This document shows positions 13,708 through 25,472 of a stretch of DNA of 64,000 bases, piece by piece. Below the pieces are notes generated by a model. That model was not told the DNA's origin, ran no database searches, and worked only from the letters and a program-made list of their open reading frames with translations. The position numbers and the translations under genes are program-made. This DNA comes from Pseudonocardia sp. ICBG1293 (GTDB taxonomy: Bacteria; Actinomycetota; Actinomycetes; Mycobacteriales; Pseudonocardiaceae). Location: NCBI RefSeq assembly GCF_020131355.1, contig NZ_JAHLEL010000040.1, positions 124,001 to 188,000 of the forward strand, written 5' to 3'. Every line of letters begins with the position of its first letter. The stretch's first letter is position 1.

Positions 13708-15683
13708 GCCTTCTCCCCCTCGGTTCCGGCGTGCAGGGCGGCCACCACGGCCTCGGCGGTCCGGCGGCCGAAGCCGGGCACCCCGGCGATCTCGTCGGCG
13801 TCGGCGGCCCGCAGCTTGCGGACCGACCCGAAGTGCTTGAGCAGTGCCTGCTTGCGGGCCGGGCCGAGCCCGGGGACCCCGTCGAGCGCGGAGGCCGTCA
13901 TGCCCTGCGAACGACGCTGGCGGTGGTAGGTGATGGCGAACCGGTGCGCCTCGTCCCGGATCCGCTGCAGCAGGTAGAGACCCTCGCTGGTCCGGGACAG
14001 GATGACCGGGTCGGTGTCGTCGGGCAGCCAGACCTCCTCGAGGCGCTTGGCCAGCCCGCACACCGCGACGTCGGTGATGCCCAGCCCGGCCAGCTCGGCG
14101 GCCGCCGCGTCGACCTGGGGCTTGGCGCCGTCGACGACGAGCAGGTTCGGCGGGTAGGCGAACTTCCGGGGCCGCCCGGTCTCCGGGTCGATCCCGGTGC
14201 GCACGGTGTCACCCGGCGCGACCTCGCCCGAGCCCTCGGTGGGGGCCGGGTCGTCGGCCGTCTCGGCCAGGTAGCGGCGGAACCGGCGGCGCACCACCTC
14301 GGCGATCGAGGCGACATCGCCCTCCCGGGCCGCGTCGCGGATCTCGAACCGCCGGTACTCGGACTTGCGGGGCAGCCCGTCCTCGAAGACCACCAGCGAC
14401 GCGACGACGTTCGTGCCCTGCACGTGGCTGATGTCGATGCACTCGATGCGCAGCGGCGCCTGGTCCAGCTCCAGGTTCTCCTGGATCTCCTGCAGTGCCG
14501 CGGAACGGGCGGTGAGGTCCCCGGCGCGGCGCAGCTTGTGCTGGGCGAACGCCTCCTTCGCGTTGCGCGCGACGGTCGCGGCGAGGTCCCGCTTGTCCCC
14601 CCGCTGGGGCACCCTGACCTGGACCTTGGATCCGCGCAGCCCGGTCAGCCAGCGCTCCAGCGCGGCCGTCTCGGCGGGCAGCACCGGGACCAGGATCTCC
14701 TTGGGCACCGGCTGGGCGGCGTCGTCGGCGGCACCGGCCAGGGCGTGCTGCTCGCCGTAGAACTGCGAGACGAACCGCTCGACGAGCTGCTCGGTGTCGG
14801 TCGGCTCCACCTTGTCGACGACCCAGCCCCGCTGGCCGCGGACCCGGCCGCCGCGGACGTGGAAGACCTGGACCGCGGCCTCCAGCTCGTCCTCGGCGAA
14901 GGCGACCACGTCGGCGTCGGTGCCGTCGCCGAGCACCACGGCCTGCTTCTCCAGGGCGCGCCGCAGCGCCCCGAGGTCGTCGCGCAGCCGGGCGGCGCGC
15001 TCGAACTCGAGGTTCTCGGAGGCCTCGGCCATCTCGCGTTCGAGCTGGCGGACCATCCGGTCGGTGCGCCCGGAGAGGAAGTCGGAGAAGTTCTCGACGA
15101 TGTCGCGGTGCTCGTCCGCGGTGACCGTGCCCACGCAGGGTGCGGAGCACTTGTCGATGTAGCCGAGCAGGCAGGGGCGCCCGATCTGGCCGTGCCGCTT
15201 GAAGACCCCGGTCGAGCAGGTGCGTGCGGGGAAGACCCGCAGCAGCAGGTCGAGGGTCTCGCGGATCGCCCAGGCGTGGGCGTAGGGGCCGAAGTAGCGG
15301 ACGCCCTTGCGGCGCGGGCCGCGGTAGACGTGCAGCCGCGGGTACTCCTCGTGCATCGTCACCGCGAGCACGGGATAGCTCTTGTCGTCGCGGTAGCGGA
15401 CGTTGAACCGCGGGTCGTACTCCTTGATCCAGTTGTACTCGAGCTGGAGGGCCTCGACCTCGGTCCCGACGACCGTCCACTCCACCTTCGCGGCGGTGGT
15501 GACCATCTGCCGGGTCCGCGGGTGCAGGCCGGACAGATCGGCGAAGTAGGAGTTCAGTCGCTGCCGCAGGCTCTTGGCCTTGCCGACGTAGATCACCCGG
15601 CCACGGGGGTCGGAGAAGCGGTACACCCCGGGCGACTCGGGGATCGTCCCGGTCGCCGGACGGTAGGTGCTGGGGTCGGCCAT
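13704..15683 (-). CDS. uvrC: Excinuclease ABC subunit C
   Basis: A 659-residue UvrC, the dual-incision nuclease of nucleotide excision repair. It has an N-terminal GIY-YIG domain ([20 protein letters not shown]), a UVR motif (about 200-240, with [17 protein letters not shown]), the RNase H-like endonuclease domain with [17 protein letters not shown] and VVDGAKPQV, and a C-terminal helix-hairpin-helix pair ([32 protein letters not shown]). It is the first gene of the uvrC-rapZ-yvcK-whiA run. ATG 15683 gives the family start. A TACCCT box at 15699-15694 lies 10 nt upstream, suggesting a very short leader. Confidence 0.98.
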   Translation of the reverse strand: MADPSTYRPATGTIPESPGVYRFSDPRGRVIYVGKAKSLRQRLNSYFADLSGLHPRTRQMVTTAAKVEWTVVGTEVEALQLEYNWIKEYDPRFNVRYRDDKSYPVLAVTMHEEYPRLHVYRGPRRKGVRYFGPYAHAWAIRETLDLLLRVFPARTCSTGVFKRHGQIGRPCLLGYIDKCSAPCVGTVTADEHRDIVENFSDFLSGRTDRMVRQLEREMAEASENLEFERAARLRDDLGALRRALEKQAVVLGDGTDADVVAFAEDELEAAVQVFHVRGGRVRGQRGWVVDKVEPTDTEQLVERFVSQFYGEQHALAGAADDAAQPVPKEILVPVLPAETAALERWLTGLRGSKVQVRVPQRGDKRDLAATVARNAKEAFAQHKLRRAGDLTARSAALQEIQENLELDQAPLRIECIDISHVQGTNVVASLVVFEDGLPRKSEYRRFEIRDAAREGDVASIAEVVRRRFRRYLAETADDPAPTEGSGEVAPGDTVRTGIDPETGRPRKFAYPPNLLVVDGAKPQVDAAAAELAGLGITDVAVCGLAKRLEEVWLPDDTDPVILSRTSEGLYLLQRIRDEAHRFAITYHRQRRSQGMTASALDGVPGLGPARKQALLKHFGSVRKLRAADADEIAGVPGFGRRTAEAVVAALHAGTEGEKA

Positions 15684-15810
15684 GGTGGTTCCCAGGGTAG
15701 TTGCGGGCACCGACGGTCCCGGCCCGGCCCCGGTCTCGCGGCGGGCCCCGGACGAGGTGTAGGGACGCGTGTCGGACGGGGACCACGCACGGCCGCGCCG
15801 GAACTGTCGG

Positions 15811-15816
15811 TAGGGT
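15811..15816 (+). promoter_or_regulatory. Candidate -10 box for the DUF2786 gene
   Basis: TAGGGT, the same hexamer seen upstream of several other genes here. It would place the transcript start near 15823 and leave a leader of about 50 nt containing the GAGGAGA ribosome site. No clear -35 is present. Confidence 0.35.
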
Positions 15817-15873
15817 CCGGTACACCTCGCCCTCGAACACGAGTTCGACCCCACCGAGCCCGAGGAGACCGCC

Positions 15874-16674
15874 GTGGGCACCGCGCAGGAGACCGGCCCC
15901 CGCACCGACATCGGCACCCCGCCGGGTGAGCAGGTGCCCGGGGCCCGGCTGGACCGGATCCGGAAGCTGCTGGCGAAGGCGGAGCGGGCCGGCACGCCGG
16001 ACGAGGCCGAGATCTACACCGACAAGGCGTTCGCGCTGATGGCCCGGCACGGGATCGACGAGGCGCTGCTCTCCGCGGCGCCCGGGGCCGGGCCGGCGCG
16101 GGCCGACCCGATCGGCCGGAGCCGGATCCCGGTCGACAACCCCTACAGCGGCGCGAAGGCCCGGCTGCTGGGGTGGACGGCGTCGGCGTTGCGGTGCCGC
16201 TGGGTGATGCACGACCAGCGGGGCGGCTCGGTCGCCGCGGTCACCGTGTTCGGCTTCGCCTCGGACCGGGAGCGGGTGGAGCTGCTCTACACCTCGCTGC
16301 TGCTGCAGGCCACGGCCGCGCTGGCCGCCGTCCGCCCGCCGGACCCGGACGAGTCGGTGACGGCCTACCGGCGGTCCTGGATCTACGGTTTCGCCGGCCG
16401 GGTCCACGAGCGGCTCTGCGAGGCAGAGCGCTCCGCCCTGGGCGAGACCGAGGCCGAGACCGGGCGGGCGGTGGCGTCGACCGAGCTGGTGCTGGCCGAC
16501 CGCGGGGCCGAGGTGGACCGCGCCTACGACGCCGAGTTCGGCCGGCTGCGCCGCGCCCGCCGCCCGCAGGTGTCGGGCAGCGGGTTCCGGCACGGGGCCG
16601 CCGCGGCCGACCGGGCCGACCTGGGCGGCCCGCGCCTGGACCGCCGCGCCGGGGCGCCGGGCATCGGGGCCTGA
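15874..16674 (+). CDS. DUF2786 domain protein
   Basis: A 266-residue protein of a family without a known role. The DUF2786 signature is at about residues 24-63: [20 protein letters not shown] followed by [17 protein letters not shown]. The middle part (about 85-190) contains [16 protein letters not shown] and looks like the DUF7168-type companion domain. Such proteins are widespread in actinobacteria and phages. The GTG start at 15874 follows GAGGAGACC. It is divergent from uvrC and ends 7 nt from the converging PH-domain gene. Confidence 0.85.
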   Translation: MGTAQETGPRTDIGTPPGEQVPGARLDRIRKLLAKAERAGTPDEAEIYTDKAFALMARHGIDEALLSAAPGAGPARADPIGRSRIPVDNPYSGAKARLLGWTASALRCRWVMHDQRGGSVAAVTVFGFASDRERVELLYTSLLLQATAALAAVRPPDPDESVTAYRRSWIYGFAGRVHERLCEAERSALGETEAETGRAVASTELVLADRGAEVDRAYDAEFGRLRRARRPQVSGSGFRHGAAAADRADLGGPRLDRRAGAPGIGA

Positions 16675-16681
16675 GCCGGGG

Positions 16682-17188
16682 TCACTCCCCGAGGACGGCG
16701 GAGCGGTGCAGGGTGCGCAGCGTGCGCACGTGACGCACGGCCAGTCCGCGGTCGACCGCCTGCACGGCGAGCACCGACTGGTACTCGTCGTCGGGCAGCT
16801 CCAGGCGGGCCGAGGCGGCGCCGTCGGGGAACGAGACGCCGTGGACGTCGGCCCAGTCGTACCAGCGGGAGGTGATCACGTTGCGGATCTCGACACCGTG
16901 GGCGTCGGCGCGGACCCGGGGCCGGGCCATGAGCAGCAGGCCGCCCGCGACGAACGCGCCGATCACCATCATCGCGACCTGGTCGGCGGGCTGGAAGATC
17001 ACGCCGGTGTCCTCGGCGGGCATGTAGTAGGCGGCGATGAGGAAGAACACCATCACCCCGGCGGCGCTGAGCCAGGCCGTCCAGCGGATCGCTCGCGGGC
17101 GCAGGGTCACCGCGTCCGGGCCGGGTGCGGTGCGCGCCCGGACCGGCGCGGGTCCGGAGGTGGTGGAGTCGGTCGGCTGCTCGGTCAC
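16682..17188 (-). CDS. Membrane protein with PH-like domain
   Basis: A 168-residue protein with a Thr/Pro-rich N terminus, two membrane segments (about residues 36-55 and 70-90) and a C-terminal domain of about 75 residues. That domain (RADAHGVEIRNVITSRWYDW, then ARLELPDDEYQSVL) matches the bacterial PH-like domain found downstream of ribH in many actinobacteria. The biochemical role is unknown. The start at GTG 17188 is backed by AGGGAG 7 nt upstream. It follows ribH by 31 nt and is probably cotranscribed with it. Confidence 0.8.
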   Translation of the reverse strand: MTEQPTDSTTSGPAPVRARTAPGPDAVTLRPRAIRWTAWLSAAGVMVFFLIAAYYMPAEDTGVIFQPADQVAMMVIGAFVAGGLLLMARPRVRADAHGVEIRNVITSRWYDWADVHGVSFPDGAASARLELPDDEYQSVLAVQAVDRGLAVRHVRTLRTLHRSAVLGE

Positions 17189-17219
17189 TGGAGTCTCCCT
17201 GTGCTGACCCGGGTCGGGG

Positions 17220-19116
<1,897 letters not shown>

Positions 19117-19120
<4 letters not shown>

Positions 19121-19749
19121 CGGGCGGCCCCTTCCTGTCCGGACCCGGGCCCCTGCAGGTACCCCGCGGTCATGCGTTCCACGTACTTGGCGATCACGTC
19201 GACCTCCAGGTTGACCGGGTCCCCCGGGGTGCGCGACCCCAGTGTGGTCTCGGCGAGGGTCGTCGGGATCAACGCCACCCCGAACCCGTCCGGGTACACG
19301 GTGGCGACGGTCAGCGAGACACCGTCGACGGCGACGGAGCCCTTCTCGACGACGTAGCGGGCGAGCTCGGCGGGCAGCGAGAAGCGGACCTCGTCGCTGC
19401 GCTCGCCCGGGGTGCGGGAGACCACGGTGCCGACGCCGTCCACGTGGCCCTGCACGATGTGGCCGTCGAGCCGTCCCCCGGCGGGCACGGCGCGCTCCAG
19501 GTTGACCCCGGAACCGGCACCGACGGCACCGAGCGAGGTCCGCTTCAGCGTCTCGGGCACCAGCTCCAGGGTGAGCGTGTCCGCCCCGGACCCGGTGACG
19601 ACGGCGGTGAGGCAGCAGCCGTTCACCGCGACCGACTCGCCGTGCCCGACCTCCGCGGCCAGGTCCGCGCGCACGGTCAGCACGACGACCTCGTCGTCGG
19701 CGCGGACGTCGACGACCTCGCCGACCTCCTCCACGATCCCGGTGAACAT
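19117..19749 (-). CDS. ribE: Riboflavin synthase, alpha subunit
   Basis: A 210-residue riboflavin synthase with two lumazine-binding repeats. The start [12 protein letters not shown] is diagnostic and the second repeat has [14 protein letters not shown]. It dismutates two lumazine molecules to riboflavin. The gene is also called ribC in some species. The ATG is preceded by AGGAGG (CAGGAGGGACGGGCC). It lies 19 nt after ribD and is coupled to ribBA. Confidence 0.97.
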
Positions 19750-19768
19750 GGCCCGTCCCTCCTGCTGC

Positions 19769-20842
19769 CTACTGCGGCACGACCGGGCCGGTCGGTCCGG
19801 ATGCCGGTCGTGCGTCGATGACCACGTCGTCGCCGACGCGGTGGATCTCGTCCACGTGCAACCGCACGATGTCGGCGATCGTTACCACGCCCGCGTCGCC
19901 GAGGGCGTGCGGTCCCGCGCCGAGCAGGGCCGGGGCCAGGTGCACGAGCACCCGGTCGACGAGTCCTGCGGCGACGAACGCACCGGCGAGTGTCGGACCG
20001 CCCTCGAGGAGCACGTCCACCACGGTCCGGTGGTCGAGCCCGGTGAGCACCTCTCCCGGGTCGCGGGTGCGGAGGTGGAGCACGTCGGCGGTGCCGGTGT
20101 CGTCGGTCCGGGCCAGCCGGGCGCCGGGCGGGACGTCGCGGTGTCCCACCACCACCCGCAGGGGCTGGTGGTCGAACAGGGTGCCGTCGGGCCGGCGGGC
20201 GGTCAGCGCCGGGTCGTCGGCCAGGACGGTACCCGTGCCGGCGACGATCGCGTCCATCCTGCGGCGCAGGTCATGCACCCCGGCCCGGGCCGCCGGGCCG
20301 GTGATCCAGCGGCTGGTGCCGTCGGCGGCGGCGACCCGGCCGTCGAGCGTGGTGGCGACCTTCCAGGTCACGTGGGGTCGTCCGGTCCGCGTGCGGTGCA
20401 GCCAGCCGCGCAGCGGACCGAGCGCCACCTCGTCGGCCAGCGTGCCGAGTGTCACAGCGACCCCGGCGGCGCGCAGCCGGTCCAGCCCGCCCGCCGCGAC
20501 CGGGTTCGGGTCGGCGAGGGCGGCGTGCACCCGGGCGACGCCGGCCTCGATCAGGCCGTCCACGCACGGTGGGGTGCGGCCGGTGTGGTTGCACGGTTCG
20601 AGGGTCACCACGGCGGTCCCGCCCGCGGCGCGGTCCCCCGCCTCCGCGAGTGCGGCCCGTTCGGCGTGCGGCCCACCGGGCGGCGCGGTGGCCCCGGTGC
20701 CGACGACCGCACCGTCGCGGTCGAGCACCACGCAGCCGACGGCCGGATTGGGGCTGGTCGTGCCGTGCACGTCCACCGACGCGGCGAGGGCGCGGCGCAT
20801 GGCCGCGGCCGTGCGCGCGTCGGTGCCGCTCGGGCGGTCCAC
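19769..20842 (-). CDS. ribD: Bifunctional riboflavin deaminase/reductase
   Basis: A 357-residue RibD carrying out the deamination and the reduction after GTP ring opening. The N-terminal deaminase (about 1-145) has zinc ligands in HAERAAL and PCNHTGRTPPC. The C-terminal reductase (about 150-350) has TWKVATTLDGRVAAADGTSRWITG and LLEGGPTLAGAF. It heads the rib cluster in this orientation, 36 nt after rpe. No FMN riboswitch is visible, as there is no room for one between rpe and ribD. Confidence 0.97.
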   Translation of the reverse strand: MDRPSGTDARTAAAMRRALAASVDVHGTTSPNPAVGCVVLDRDGAVVGTGATAPPGGPHAERAALAEAGDRAAGGTAVVTLEPCNHTGRTPPCVDGLIEAGVARVHAALADPNPVAAGGLDRLRAAGVAVTLGTLADEVALGPLRGWLHRTRTGRPHVTWKVATTLDGRVAAADGTSRWITGPAARAGVHDLRRRMDAIVAGTGTVLADDPALTARRPDGTLFDHQPLRVVVGHRDVPPGARLARTDDTGTADVLHLRTRDPGEVLTGLDHRTVVDVLLEGGPTLAGAFVAAGLVDRVLVHLAPALLGAGPHALGDAGVVTIADIVRLHVDEIHRVGDDVVIDARPASGPTGPVVPQ

Positions 20843-20878
20843 TGCTCCGTGCTCCGTCGCTCGGTCGTCCGTGCCGGC

Positions 20879-21574
20879 TCAGCCGGCCCAGCGGTGCGGG
20901 TTCGCCCGACGGACGCTGTCCCGCAGCGCGGCGACGGCGCGCCCCGGGTCGTCGGCGCCGTAGACCGCGGACCCGGCGACGAAGCAGTCGACGCCGGCCT
21001 CCGCGGCCGCGTCGATGGTGTCGGCGTTGATGCCGCCGTCGATCTCGACGAGCACCGTGAGGTGCCCGGTGTCGACCAGGTTGCGGACGGTGCGGACCTT
21101 GTCGAGCACCTCGGGGATGAAGCTCTGCCCGCCGAAGCCCGGCTCGACGCTCATCACGAGCAGGGTGTCGTAGTGCCGGAGGACCTCGACCCACGGGTCG
21201 AGCGGGGTGCCGGGCTTGATCGACAGCCCGGCGAGCGACCCGGCGGCACGCAGGTTCTTCGCGAGCATCACCGGGTCGTGGGCCGCCTCGGCGTGCACGG
21301 TGACGTTGCGGGCGCCCGCCTCGGCGTAGCCCGGCGCCCAGCGGTCCGGGTCCTCGATCATCAGGTGGCAGTCGAGCGGGATGTCGGTGGCGGCACGCAG
21401 GCTCTGCACGACCGGCAGGCCGAGCGTCAGGTTCGGCACGAAGTGCGCGTCCATGACGTCGACGTGCAGCCAGTCCGCGCCGTCCCCGGTCCCGCCGCCG
21501 CCCACGGCGGCGGCCTCCTCACCCAGCCGGGCGAAGTCGGCCGAGAGGATGCTGGGCGCGATCATCGGGTGCAC
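20879..21574 (-). CDS. rpe: Ribulose-phosphate 3-epimerase
   Basis: A 231-residue TIM-barrel enzyme of the pentose phosphate pathway. The motifs are [32 protein letters not shown], and [13 protein letters not shown], with a catalytic Asp in [10 protein letters not shown]. The GTG at 21574 gives [10 protein letters not shown]. It has no Shine-Dalgarno, but TAGCCT (21587-21582) lies exactly 7 nt before it, which fits a leaderless transcript. Ribulose-5-phosphate is also the precursor used by RibBA, so the neighbourhood makes metabolic sense. Confidence 0.97.
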   Translation of the reverse strand: MHPMIAPSILSADFARLGEEAAAVGGGGTGDGADWLHVDVMDAHFVPNLTLGLPVVQSLRAATDIPLDCHLMIEDPDRWAPGYAEAGARNVTVHAEAAHDPVMLAKNLRAAGSLAGLSIKPGTPLDPWVEVLRHYDTLLVMSVEPGFGGQSFIPEVLDKVRTVRNLVDTGHLTVLVEIDGGINADTIDAAAEAGVDCFVAGSAVYGADDPGRAVAALRDSVRRANPHRWAG

Positions 21575-21642
21575 GCGGAGCAGGCTACTGGCCGGCTCCC
21601 GGCGGCCCCGCACCCGTGGGCGAGGCCGCCGTCACACCGCGG

Positions 21643-23776
21643 TCAGTCGTCGAGCGGGCGGCGCAGCAGCGCCAGGAACATCGCGTCGGTGCCGTGGACG
21701 TGCGGCCACAGCTGGACGGTCGGCCCGTCCCCGAGGCCGGGGACCTCACCGGGCAGCCAGGCGCGCGCGTTGAGCTGTTCGACGGCACCGGCCGGGCCGG
21801 GGCGTCCGTCGCGGCCGACGATCCGGCCGACGACGCCGACGGTCTCCGACACGTGCGGCGAGCAGGTGACGTAGGCGACGACGCCGCCGGGGCGGACGTG
21901 ACGCAGCGCGGCGACGAGCAGCTCGCGCTGCAGCCGGGTCAGCGTCGCGATGTCCTCGGGACGGCGCCGCCAGCGGGCCTCCGGGCGGCGGCGCAGGGCA
22001 CCCAGCCCGGTGCAGGGCGCGTCGACGAGCACCCGGTCGTAGCCGCCGTCGGGTAGTGGGGCCTCCCGGCCGTCCGCGACGTGCACGGTGACCGGCAGCT
22101 CCGCGACCGACCGGCGGACGAGCTCGGCGCGGTGCTCGCTGGACTCGACCGCGTCGAGCGTGCCTCCCCGGGCGGCGACGAGCCCGCCCAGCAGCGACGC
22201 CTTGCCGCCCGGCCCGGCGCACAGGTCCAGCCAGCGGCCGGTGTCCTCGCCGTGCAGCTCGGCGCGGGCGAGCGCGGCGGCGACGAGCTGGCTGCCCTCG
22301 TCCTGGACGATCGCGAGCCCCTCGGCGACGGCGTCGAGCTCGCCGACGTCGCCGCTGCCCGGCTCCAGGTGCACCCCGTAGGGCGAGTACGGCGCCTGCT
22401 CACCGCCGGTGGCCAGGGCCAGCTCCTCGGCGGTGATCTCGCCGGGCCGGGCGAGCAGGTGCACGCGGGGCCGGGTGTCGTCGGCGGCGAGCGCGGCGGT
22501 CAGCTCCTCGCCGGTGCCGCCGAGCGCGTCGGCGAAGGCCTGCGCGATCCAGCGCGGGTGGGCGTGGCGCAACGCGGCGTCGCCGACCGGGTCCTCGGCG
22601 GGGTCGGGGGCGAGGCGGTCGAGCCACTCGGCCTCGGTGTGCTCGCCGATGCGGCGCAGCACCGCGTTGACGAACCCGGCCGACTGCGACCCGTGGTCGG
22701 ACCGGACCAGCTCGACGCAGGTGGTGACGGCCGCATGGTCGGGCACCCGGGTGCGCAGCAGCTGGTAGGCGCCCAGCCGGAGCGCGTCGAGCAGGGCGTG
22801 CTCGATCTTGGCCAGCGGCCGGTCGGTGCAGGCGTCGATGATCGTGTCGAGCAGCCCCTGGGCGCGCAGGGTGCCGTAGCCGAGCTCGGTGGCCAGCCCG
22901 GCGTCGCGGTCGCGCAGTCCGTGGCGGCGCAGGATCCCGGGCAGGGCCAGGTTGGCGTAGGCGTCGCGCTCGCGGACGGCGGTCAGCAGCTCGTAGGCCG
23001 CCTGCCGGGCCGGGTCGACGGCCGGGGGCCTGCCGGGCCCGCTGCGGCCCCGGGGCGGGCCGGAGTTGCGGGGCCCGGAGGTCCGCTCGCGGCGGGGTCC
23101 GCGGTCGCCCCGGTCGTCGCGGCGGGGAGCCCCGCGGTCGTCGCGGCCGCCGCGGCGGTCGTCGCCGCGGTCGGGGCGGGGACGGTCGCCGCGGGCACGA
23201 TCACCCCGGGGACGGTCGCCGCCCGGACGGTCACTGCGGGGACGGTCCTCCCGCGGCCGGTCGTCACGGCGGTCGGGGCGGTCACCGCGGGGACGGTCGT
23301 CGCGTCGGCGGTCGGCACCGCGGGAACGGTCGGCATCCCGGGGGCGGTCCCCGCCGCGGGCACGGTCCGCACCCCGCGGCCGGTCGTCGCGGTCACGGAA
23401 CGGGCGGTCGCCGCGGGGGCGGTCGTCGCGGGAGCGGTCACCGCCGTCGCGTGGGCGGGCCACGTCCCCGCCGGAGCGGGAGTGGCTGGGCCGGTCGGAG
23501 TCCCGCCACCCACCGCCACGGCGCTCCCCGGAGCCCCCCGGACCGCCGGAGCCGGACCCGCCGCGCCGGTCGCCGGACCCCGAGCCGACGCCCCGGCCGG
23601 CCCCGGTGCGCGGGCCGCGGTCGTCGCGCGACCGGTCCCCGCGGGCCCGGTCACCGCCCGACCTGTCACCGCCCGACCGGTCGCCACCGCGCTGCCGGTC
23701 GTCGCCGGCAGCGCCGCTGCGGGCGGTCGGACCGGTCGGGCCGGTCGCGGTCGGGTCGGGGGTCCTGCTCGCTCAC
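21643..23776 (-). CDS. rsmB: 16S rRNA m5C967 methyltransferase with long RGD-rich N-terminal tail; probable frameshift near its start
   Basis: The catalytic part begins near 23025 with VDPARQAAYELLTAVRERDA and continues as a NusB-like RNA-binding domain and a methyltransferase with LCAGPGGKASLLGGL, VDAPCTGLGALRR and VTCSPHVSE (catalytic Cys). It methylates C967 of 16S rRNA. Before it lies a low-complexity tail of DRPRGDRP-type repeats, at least 145 residues. The open frame could start at GTG 23463, which has only a weak ribosome site. The same repeat composition continues upstream in frame to about 23700. The best start is GTG 23776, preceded by GAGGAG with 5 nt spacing, encoding MSEQDPRPDRDRPDRSDRPQ. 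That start is one frame off, so the listed span implies one extra base between about 23776 and 23695. The true ORF as sequenced is 21643-23463. Confidence 0.8.
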
Positions 23777-23890
23777 GTGGTCTCCTCGGCGGTGGTCCGC
23801 CGTGGCCGGGGGCCGGCCGTCGTCCGGGATGTCGGGAAGTCGGTGTGGTGTCGGGAGGTCGGTGCGCCGGACCGGGGCGGGTGGCGGCGG

Positions 23891-24823
23891 TCAGCCCAGG
23901 TACTCGGCGCCGTCGATCCGCGCGCCGCGGGCCCAGTCCGGTGCGGGCATGAACCGCTTGCCCTTCGGCTTCACCGCCCCGAGCTCGACCGGCACGGTGG
24001 CGGTCCCGGCCAGCACCCGACGGCGCTCGACCCGCAGCTCCCCCGGCGCGAGCTCGACCTCGCCGGTGCGCAGCGGTCGGACCGGGCCGAGGCCGAGGCG
24101 GTCGTCGCGGAACCCGCACCAGGCGCCCGGCTCCGGGGTGACCGACCGGATCAGCCGGTCCAGGGCCGCGGCCGGGGTCGTGAAGTCGGCGCGGGCGTCG
24201 GCGGTGGACACCTTCGGCGCGAGCGAGACGCCCTCGGTGGGCTGCGGGACGGCGGCGAGGGTCCCGTCGGCGATCCCGTCGAGGGTCGCGGCGAGCAGCC
24301 GGGCGCCGGACCCGGCGAGCCGGCCCAACAGGTCGCCCGCGGTGTCGGTCGCCCCGACGGTCTCGGTCACCAGGCCGTAGGTGGGCCCGGTGTCCATGCC
24401 CTCCTCGAGCCGGAAGGTGGTGGCGCCGGTGACGTCGTCGCCGTGCCGGATCGCGGCCTGCACCGGGGCGGCGCCGCGCCACGCGGGCAGCAGCGAGAAG
24501 TGCAGGTTGACCCAGCCGTGGACCGGGACGTCGAGTACCTCCCGGGGCAGCAGCGCCCCGTAGGCGACGACCGGCGCGCAGTCCGGTGCGAGCTCGCGCA
24601 GGGTGTCGAGGAACTCCGGTTCCGACGGCTTCGCGGGGGTGAGCACCGGGATCCCGGCGGCGTCGGCGACCTCGCCGACCGGGGAGCGGGTGAGCCTGCG
24701 GCCACGGCCGGCGGGGGCGTCGGGGCGGGTCAGCACCGCGACCACCTCGTGGCCGGGGTGCTCGAGCAGGGCCCTCAGCGACGGGACCGCCGGGTCCGGG
24801 GTGCCGGCGAACAGCAGCCTCAT
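23891..24823 (-). CDS. fmt: Methionyl-tRNA formyltransferase
   Basis: A 310-residue enzyme that formylates initiator Met-tRNA. The N-terminal catalytic domain has [38 protein letters not shown] (active-site Asn and His), and the Asp of EGMDTGPTY. The C-terminal OB-like domain has PEPGAWC and ends in [11 protein letters not shown]. It starts four bases inside def (ATGA), so formylation and deformylation genes are coupled. Confidence 0.98.
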   Translation of the reverse strand: MRLLFAGTPDPAVPSLRALLEHPGHEVVAVLTRPDAPAGRGRRLTRSPVGEVADAAGIPVLTPAKPSEPEFLDTLRELAPDCAPVVAYGALLPREVLDVPVHGWVNLHFSLLPAWRGAAPVQAAIRHGDDVTGATTFRLEEGMDTGPTYGLVTETVGATDTAGDLLGRLAGSGARLLAATLDGIADGTLAAVPQPTEGVSLAPKVSTADARADFTTPAAALDRLIRSVTPEPGAWCGFRDDRLGLGPVRPLRTGEVELAPGELRVERRRVLAGTATVPVELGAVKPKGKRFMPAPDWARGARIDGAEYLG

Positions 24824-25368
24824 CGGGCCTTGCCGAACATCGGGTGCGGGCTCGCCCTGACCACCGGCTCGGGCTCGCCGAACCAGGCGGCCTCGCGGAT
24901 CTCGCGCATCGCCAGCTTGCGGGTCTCGGGGTCGAGCCGGTCGACGAACAGCACGCCGTCGAGGTGGTCGGTCTCGTGCTGGATGGCCCGGGCCAGCAGC
25001 TGCGAGCCCTCCACCACCTGCGGCTCGCCGTGCATGTCCCAGCCGCGCGCCACGACGTGCAGCCTGCGCCGGCAGTCCCAGCCGAGCCCGGGGATGGACA
25101 GGCAGCCCTCCATCCCGACCTGCTCGTCCTCCCCGACGGCCTCCCAGGTCGGGTTGACCAGGTGCCCGGAGAAGCCGTCGCAGTCGTAGACGAACACCCG
25201 CTTCCCGACGCCGATCTGCGGCGCGGCCAGACCGGCGCCGCCCTCGTCGTGCATGGTGTCGGTCAGGTCGGCGACGAGCTTGCGCAGCTCCGCGTCGAAG
25301 TCGGTGATCTCGGTGGCGCGGGTGCGCAGGACCGGGTCGCCGAACAGTCGGACGGGCTGGACGGGCAC
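24820..25368 (-). CDS. def: Peptide deformylase
   Basis: A 182-residue metallo-enzyme that removes the formyl group from nascent proteins. All three motifs are present: [18 protein letters not shown], and QHETDHLDG (HExxH). GTG 25368 gives [15 protein letters not shown] and is preceded by GAGGGGA with 6 nt spacing. A longer start at 25428 (MPQWHNG) has weaker support. The C-terminal tail ([17 protein letters not shown]) is somewhat long for the family. Confidence 0.97.
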   Translation of the reverse strand: MPVQPVRLFGDPVLRTRATEITDFDAELRKLVADLTDTMHDEGGAGLAAPQIGVGKRVFVYDCDGFSGHLVNPTWEAVGEDEQVGMEGCLSIPGLGWDCRRRLHVVARGWDMHGEPQVVEGSQLLARAIQHETDHLDGVLFVDRLDPETRKLAMREIREAAWFGEPEPVVRASPHPMFGKAR

Positions 25369-25472
25369 GGGCTTCCCCTCACGACGGACGAGTGCGGTGA
25401 TCGGCGCTCCATTGTGCCACTGCGGCACCGTCGGTCCCGCCCGGCGTCACCGGCGGTGACACGGCACACCGC

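Noticed and set aside
12808..14061. Longer RapZ starting inside uvrC
   Set aside because: The added residues have no homology; ATG 13707 is coupled to the uvrC stop.
20843..20878. FMN riboswitch before ribD
   Set aside because: The gap to rpe is only 36 nt, far too short.
22983..24482. Ala/Thr/Pro-rich frame overlapping rsmB and fmt
   Set aside because: It is an alternate phase of the rsmB repeat tail and also crosses fmt.
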